Below are positions 59,897 through 64,000 of a stretch of DNA of 64,000 nt, piece after piece. The notes beneath the pieces were generated by a model. The model made no database searches and had not been told where the DNA came from. It worked only from the letters and a program-made list of their open reading frames with translations. The DNA comes from Bog-473 sp963777485 (lineage in GTDB: Bacteria > Actinomycetota > Acidimicrobiia > Acidimicrobiales > RAAP-2), in assembly GCA_963777485.1 (NCBI GenBank), contig CAVZQP010000005.1:1-64000 (forward strand). Reading direction: 5' to 3'. The position numbers and the translations under genes were made by a program. The number at the start of each line of letters is the position of its first letter. The first letter of the stretch is position 1.

Positions 59897-61156
59897 GTGA
59901 ACACGCTGTTGTTCGAGCGCTCGCTGCCGCGCTTCGCCGCGGCGCGCGTGGTGTCGTCGTTCGGTTCCGGCCGCGGGGCAGGCGTCGGCCCGCTACGGCT
60001 GGTGGAACAGGACGCGCCCGACGCGCCGGCCGACGGCTGGGTGCACGTCGATCCGATCCTGTCGGGCATCTGCGGGTCCGACCTGTCCACGCTGGACGGG
60101 CGCAGCTCGCGCTACTTCGAGGACATCGTCTCCTTTCCGTTCGTCCCGGGCCACGAGGTGGTCGGCGTCGTGACCGACGAGGTGGTCGGAGCCGAAGGGG
60201 TGCCGCTGGCGGCCGGGAGCCGGGTGGTGCTGCAGCCCGTCCTCGGGTGCGCGGCCCGGGGCATCGAGCCCCCGTGTCCGGCGTGCCGGGCGGGGCAGGT
60301 CGGGAATTGCGGCTACCTGGCCTTCGGTCATATCCGCCCCGGCCTGCAGACCGGGTTCTGCGCCGACACCGGCGGTGGGTGGTCGACCAGTGGGCTCGTC
60401 GCGCACTCGAGCCAGCTCTACGGGGTCCCGCCTGCGTTGAGCGACGAGGACGCGGTGACCGTCGAGCCGGTGGCCTGCGCGGTGCACGCCGTGCTCGGCG
60501 CGCCGATCGCAGAGGGCGACGTGGTCGCGGTGCTCGGCGCGGGGACGCTGGGGCTGCTGGTGACAGCCGCCGTCTCGCATCTCGCCACCACCGGTCGCTG
60601 CCCCTCCCCCACTGCGCTGTTGGTCGGGGCGCGGTACGCGCACCAGCAGCGGCTCGCCCGCGAGCTCGGCTGCACCGAGGCGCTGCCGCCCGACCAGCTG
60701 CCGCGTGCAGTGCGGCGCCACACGCGTTCGCTGTCCTACGGCGGCGCGTCCGGCATGACGGCCACGCTGTCGGGCGGAGCGGACGTCGTCATCGACTGCG
60801 TGGGCAGCGCCGAGTCGATCGCGCAGTCGCTGGCCGTCGTGCGCCCGCGCGGGACGGTCGCCCTCGTCGGCATGCCCGGCAAGGTGTCGGTCGACCTGGC
60901 GCCGCTGTGGCACCGCGAGGTGCGACTCGCCGGTGCCTACGCCTACGGGACCGAGCGCGGCGGCGCGGCTCTGGGACGGGACGTGTCGACGTTCTCCCTC
61001 GCGCTCGAGCTGGCGGAGGCGCTGGGCACCGGCCGGCTCGTGTCCGCCACCTACCCGCTCACGCGCTTCGAGGAGGCGGTGGCCCACGCGGGGGCCGCCG
61101 GCCGGCGGGGCGCCGTCAAGATCGCGTTCGACCTAGGGAAAGGACAGACCCGATGA
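59897..61156 (+). CDS. zinc-dependent MDR alcohol dehydrogenase
   Basis: A 419-residue medium-chain dehydrogenase. The catalytic zinc ligands are in SGICGSDLSTLDG and PGHEVVG; structural zinc Cys residues are in CPACRAGQVGNC; the nucleotide fold is VLGAGTLGLL. It should oxidise a primary alcohol or reduce an aldehyde, matching the reductase upstream. The start is GTG 59897, 13 bp after the reductase stop. It overlaps the next gene by 4 bp (ATGA). Confidence 0.85.
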   Translation: MNTLLFERSLPRFAAARVVSSFGSGRGAGVGPLRLVEQDAPDAPADGWVHVDPILSGICGSDLSTLDGRSSRYFEDIVSFPFVPGHEVVGVVTDEVVGAEGVPLAAGSRVVLQPVLGCAARGIEPPCPACRAGQVGNCGYLAFGHIRPGLQTGFCADTGGGWSTSGLVAHSSQLYGVPPALSDEDAVTVEPVACAVHAVLGAPIAEGDVVAVLGAGTLGLLVTAAVSHLATTGRCPSPTALLVGARYAHQQRLARELGCTEALPPDQLPRAVRRHTRSLSYGGASGMTATLSGGADVVIDCVGSAESIAQSLAVVRPRGTVALVGMPGKVSVDLAPLWHREVRLAGAYAYGTERGGAALGRDVSTFSLALELAEALGTGRLVSATYPLTRFEEAVAHAGAAGRRGAVKIAFDLGKGQTR

Positions 61157-62742
61157 GCCGCCGACCCGGCTTCGTCCTCGAGGTGGACAAGTCCGCGCCC
61201 CCGACCCTGTTCTGGAACGGCGAGGGCTTCATGCTCGAGACGCTGCCCGAGGGGAGCCGGGTGATCTACGCGCCCGAGCCGATCGAGCCGATCGAGGACC
61301 CGTACCGCGCGATCCGCGACGCCCTGCTCCACCCCGCCGGTGACCGCGACCCGCTGCCGGCGCTGTTGCGACCGGACATGAAGCTGACGATCTGCTTCGA
61401 CGACGTCTCTCTGCCGCTGCCGCAGATGGAGGCGCCCGACGTGCGCCAGATGGTGATCGAGACGGTGCTCGACATGGCGGCCGAGGCGGGGGTGGACGAC
61501 GTCGTGCTGATCGCTGCACTCGCCCTGCACCGCCGCATGACAGAGGAGGAGCTGCGCCACGCCCTGGGCGACCGCGTCTACGACGCCTTCGCGCCGCACG
61601 GCCTGCTCACCCAGCATGACGCGGAGGACCCGTCCAACCTGCTCTACATCGGCGAGACCGACCAGGGCGAAGAGGTCGAGATCAACAAACGCGCCGCCAC
61701 CTCCGACCTCCTCGTCTACGTGAACATCAACCTCGTCGCCATGGACGGCGGGCACAAGAGCGTCGCCACCGGCCTCGCCAGCTACCGCAGCCTCCGCCAC
61801 CACCACAACCCCCAGACCATGCGGCACTCGAAGTCCTTCATGGACCAGCACCGCTCCGAGCTGCACTCGTCGAATTGGCGGATGGGCCGCCTGATCGCCG
61901 AGTCGGGGGTCAAGGTCTTCCAGATAGAGACGACGCTCAACAACGACACGTTCCCGGCGAACTTCGCGTTCTTGCAGAAGCGGGAGTGGGAGTGGTCGCT
62001 GCGCGACCGGGCCACGTTCACGGCGTCGTCGAAGGCGTTGGACAAGACCCCGCCGCGCCTGGCCCGCCAGATCTTCCACTCCATCCGCTCCCCCCACGCG
62101 CTGACGTCGGTGCAGGCCGGCGAGGTCGAGGCCGTCCACGAGCTGACGACCGCCAACGTCTGGGCGCAGCAGGGCGTCGCGGTGGAGGGGCAAACCGACA
62201 TCTTGACCATGGGGCTGCCGTTCATCTGCCCCTACAACGTCAACTCGATCATGAACCCGATCCTGGTGGCGTGCCTCGGGCTCGGATACTTCTTCAACAT
62301 GTACAGGGGCAAGCCGCTCGTGCGCGAGGGCGGCGTGGTGATCATGCGCCACCCGACGCGGCCCGAGTTCCATCCTGGGCACCACCCGAGCTACATCGAC
62401 TTCTACGAGCAGGTGCTCACGCAGACGGTCGACCCGGTGCGGATGAGCAAGGAGTTCGAGGAGTCCTTTGCGACCGACCCGTGGTACATCCACCTCTACC
62501 GCACCGGCCACGCCTACCACGGCGTCCACCCCTTCTACATGTGGTACTGGTGCGCGCACGCCCTGCAACACGTAGGGCGGGTGATCGTCGTCGGGGGCGA
62601 CGCCAAGGCGGTCCGGCGTCTCGGCTTCACCCCCGCCAGTTCGCTCGACGACGCGCTCGAGATGGCGACCGACGTGGTCGGCCCCTCCCCCACGCTCACG
62701 CACCTGCACAACCCGCCCATCCTGATGTCGGACGTGCAGTGA
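61153..62742 (+). CDS. LarA-family (lactate racemase-like) protein
   Basis: A 529-residue protein with a LarA-like N-terminal domain (DUF2088). The loop ALALHRRMTEEELRHALGD matches LarA's HRPxTxxE around H126, and GGHKSVATGLASYRSL contains Lys202 at the place of the Lys that bonds the nickel-pincer nucleotide. A LarA active-site His position just before this appears to be Leu/Val. LarA enzymes racemise alpha-hydroxy acids. Finding one inside a lipid operon is unusual; a hydroxyacyl substrate is possible. LarB/C/E are not in the window. Confidence 0.72.
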   Translation: MSRRPGFVLEVDKSAPPTLFWNGEGFMLETLPEGSRVIYAPEPIEPIEDPYRAIRDALLHPAGDRDPLPALLRPDMKLTICFDDVSLPLPQMEAPDVRQMVIETVLDMAAEAGVDDVVLIAALALHRRMTEEELRHALGDRVYDAFAPHGLLTQHDAEDPSNLLYIGETDQGEEVEINKRAATSDLLVYVNINLVAMDGGHKSVATGLASYRSLRHHHNPQTMRHSKSFMDQHRSELHSSNWRMGRLIAESGVKVFQIETTLNNDTFPANFAFLQKREWEWSLRDRATFTASSKALDKTPPRLARQIFHSIRSPHALTSVQAGEVEAVHELTTANVWAQQGVAVEGQTDILTMGLPFICPYNVNSIMNPILVACLGLGYFFNMYRGKPLVREGGVVIMRHPTRPEFHPGHHPSYIDFYEQVLTQTVDPVRMSKEFEESFATDPWYIHLYRTGHAYHGVHPFYMWYWCAHALQHVGRVIVVGGDAKAVRRLGFTPASSLDDALEMATDVVGPSPTLTHLHNPPILMSDVQ

Positions 62743-63733
62743 TGGGCTCGCCGGTGTCGTCGTCGTTGTCTTCGTTGACGGGCCGGGTGCGCGCCGCCCG
62801 CTTCCCCCTCGCCGCGCCGCCGTGGCCGGCCTCCGTGCCGCGTCCGGACCCCGAGCGCCGGGTCGGCCTGGAGTACGACCACGAGTGGTCGCGCCGGTAT
62901 CCCGTGCGCCTGGCCCGGGCCATGGTGCTCGACAACATCACACGCCCGGCGGCCCGCCTGCTGGCGCCGCCGACCATCCGCGGGCTCGAACACCTGCAGC
63001 ACCTGGACGGCCCGGTGATCTTCGCCGCCAACCACGCCAGCCACATCGACACGCCGTTGCTGCTGACGACGCTCCCGGTCGAGTTCCGGCACCGCACGGT
63101 GGTGGCCGCGGCCTCGGACTACTTCTTCGACCGGACGTGGAAGTCGGTGGTGTGGTCGTTCGCGTTGGCGGCCATCCCCATCGAGCGCAGCCGGGTCAAC
63201 CGCAAGTCGTCCGACACCGCGGCGGAGCTGATCGACGACGGTTGGAGCCTCGTCATCTTCCCCGAAGGTGGACGGTCGCCGGACGGCTGGACCCAGCCGT
63301 TCCACGCGGCCAGTGCCGGCTATCTGGGCAAGCGCACCGGCCGTCCCGTCGTCCCCGTCTACCTGCACGGGACGCGTCACGTGCTGGCGAAGACCGGCGA
63401 GGCCGGGGCCATCGCACTCGGCGGCTCGGGGACCGAGTCACGCCGCGGCGGGCGCCTGCGCCGCTCCCCCATCGCCGTATTGTTCGGCGCGCCCATGACG
63501 CCCGACGAAGGCGAGAACACGCGGCGCTTCTCCGATCGCATCGAGGCCTCGGTCGCCACGCTCGCGCGTGAGGTCCATTCGGACTGGTGGCGGGCCCGAC
63601 GCGCGGTCAGCGCCGCCGACCCCTCGCCGGTGCGGCCACCGCGCATCGCGGCCCCGAAGCCTCGGCGTGGCGCCGCTCCTGGGCACTCGACGAGCCGCCG
63701 TCGCGGGACCGGCGGCGGGAGTGGCCGGACTGA
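62742..63733 (+). CDS. PlsC-type 1-acylglycerol-phosphate acyltransferase, frameshifted
   Basis: An acyltransferase of the PlsC family. The H-x4-D motif is NHASHID and the phosphate-binding motif is FPEGGRSPDG. ATG 62742 overlaps the LarA-like stop. After about residue 303 the frame breaks: restoring one C in the run at 63652-63655 gives the expected ending EASAWRRSWALDE...REWPD and a stop at 63731-63733. Unshifted, the frame stays open to the end of the window. Last gene of the lipid operon. Confidence 0.8.
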
Positions 63734-63842
63734 ACGGCAACGGAGCCACACCGGACGACACCGTCGTTCGTCACGGCCCGAGACGTTCTGCGACCTCGAC
63801 CGCGCCCGGTGTCGGGCCCTGGGGCGCCTTAAGCTCTGCAAC

Positions 63843-64000
63843 ATGGGTGTCCATCGATCGTGGCCGAATCGCGCCCGGTCGGTGCCTGGTTGGGCCTTGC
63901 TTTCGATCGCTGTCTTCGCGGGCTGGGGCCAGGGTGCAGCCGCCTCCGCACCGGGTAGCGCAACCACGGGAACCCATATCGGCCGGGTCCTCAAGCCGTC
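63843..64000 (+). CDS. secreted protein, N-terminal part only
   Basis: ATG 63843 opens a frame with a typical signal peptide (RARSVPGWALLSIAVFAGWGQGAAASA), then TTGTHIGRVLKP, cut by the window end. The ribosome site is weak. Because of the upstream frameshift this frame also appears joined to the acyltransferase gene; I think they are separate. No family is visible. Confidence 0.45.
   Translation, partial: MGVHRSWPNRARSVPGWALLSIAVFAGWGQGAAASAPGSATTGTHIGRVLKP

Noticed and set aside
57943..60090. 715-codon open frame on the minus strand
   Set aside because: It mirrors the reductase-HAD gene on the other strand. Long antisense frames are expected in C/G-ending codon use. Its sequence is His/Arg/Gly-rich with no family motif.
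61051..62709. 552-codon minus-strand frame opposite the LarA-like gene
   Set aside because: Only an antisense shadow; Val/Asp/His/Arg-rich with no domain.
1..64000. CRISPR array, rRNA operon, riboswitch
   Set aside because: I found no regularly spaced direct repeats with unique spacers, no rRNA core sequences, and no recognisable riboswitch motif.

Overview
The window looks like a chromosomal segment of a free-living, high-G+C actinobacterium. The pointers are frequent GTG/TTG starts, C/G-rich third positions, GT-C mannosyltransferases, a PapA-type acyltransferase, a nitrobindin-like FABP protein, two ECF sigma factors with C-terminal extensions, and a secreted protein built on the 'DGGIFSFGNA' repeat that is common in Acidimicrobiia. 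My placement near Acidimicrobiia is an inference from gene content. There is no rRNA and one tRNA.

Layout. 0.4-3 kb: ABM monooxygenase, minimal zincin and a diguanylate cyclase. 3-9 kb: a divergent biosynthetic locus. One arm carries two identical TylF-type methyltransferases around a hexapeptide acyltransferase, then a sulfotransferase; the other carries ACP, AMP ligase and SDR. 9-23 kb: nitrobindin-like protein, a TrpF-like protein lacking the catalytic Cys, an ABC-2 exporter, MarR/MFS, a PrmC-like methylase, membrane proteins, a fused double acyl-CoA dehydrogenase, a frameshifted ABC-F protein and a class III cyclase. 23-32 kb: a double-core hybrid histidine kinase, a beta-lactamase-fold hydrolase, PapA-like and RidA proteins, an L,D-transpeptidase, and an ECF41 sigma factor with its carboxymuconolactone-decarboxylase partner, each preceded by the same promoter motif. 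32-40 kb: a Baeyer-Villiger monooxygenase, an SDR, an ECF42/DGPF pair, a frameshifted RNA uracil methyltransferase and a zinc-responsive ArsR/CDF pair. 40-48 kb: an alpha/beta hydrolase fused to a neocarzinostatin-like domain, a class B PBP, the repeat protein, crotonase, PilZ and SHOCT proteins. 49-53 kb: three overlapping GT-C glycosyltransferase genes.

53.5-56 kb is a small tRNA-Val-associated island. A complete tRNA-Val(CAC) at 55981-56053 has a 43/46-matching copy of its 3' part at 53465-53510. Between them, in visibly lower-G+C DNA, lie a membrane-anchored GT4 glycosyltransferase and a decayed HsdM (type I restriction methylase) C-terminus. 57-64 kb holds a TetR-controlled lipid operon: a fatty acyl reductase-HAD fusion, a zinc alcohol dehydrogenase, a LarA-family protein and a PlsC acyltransferase, all overlapping or tightly spaced.

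Three genes (ABC-F, TrmA-like, PlsC) each carry one single-base indel, two of them in short homopolymer runs. Consensus error is at least as likely as real inactivation. The most novel-looking items are the LarA-containing lipid operon, the hydrolase-neocarzinostatin fusion, the twin TylF arrangement, the tRNA-Val island with its stalked glycosyltransferase, and a cluster of GTATAC palindromes at 34.2-34.3 kb.
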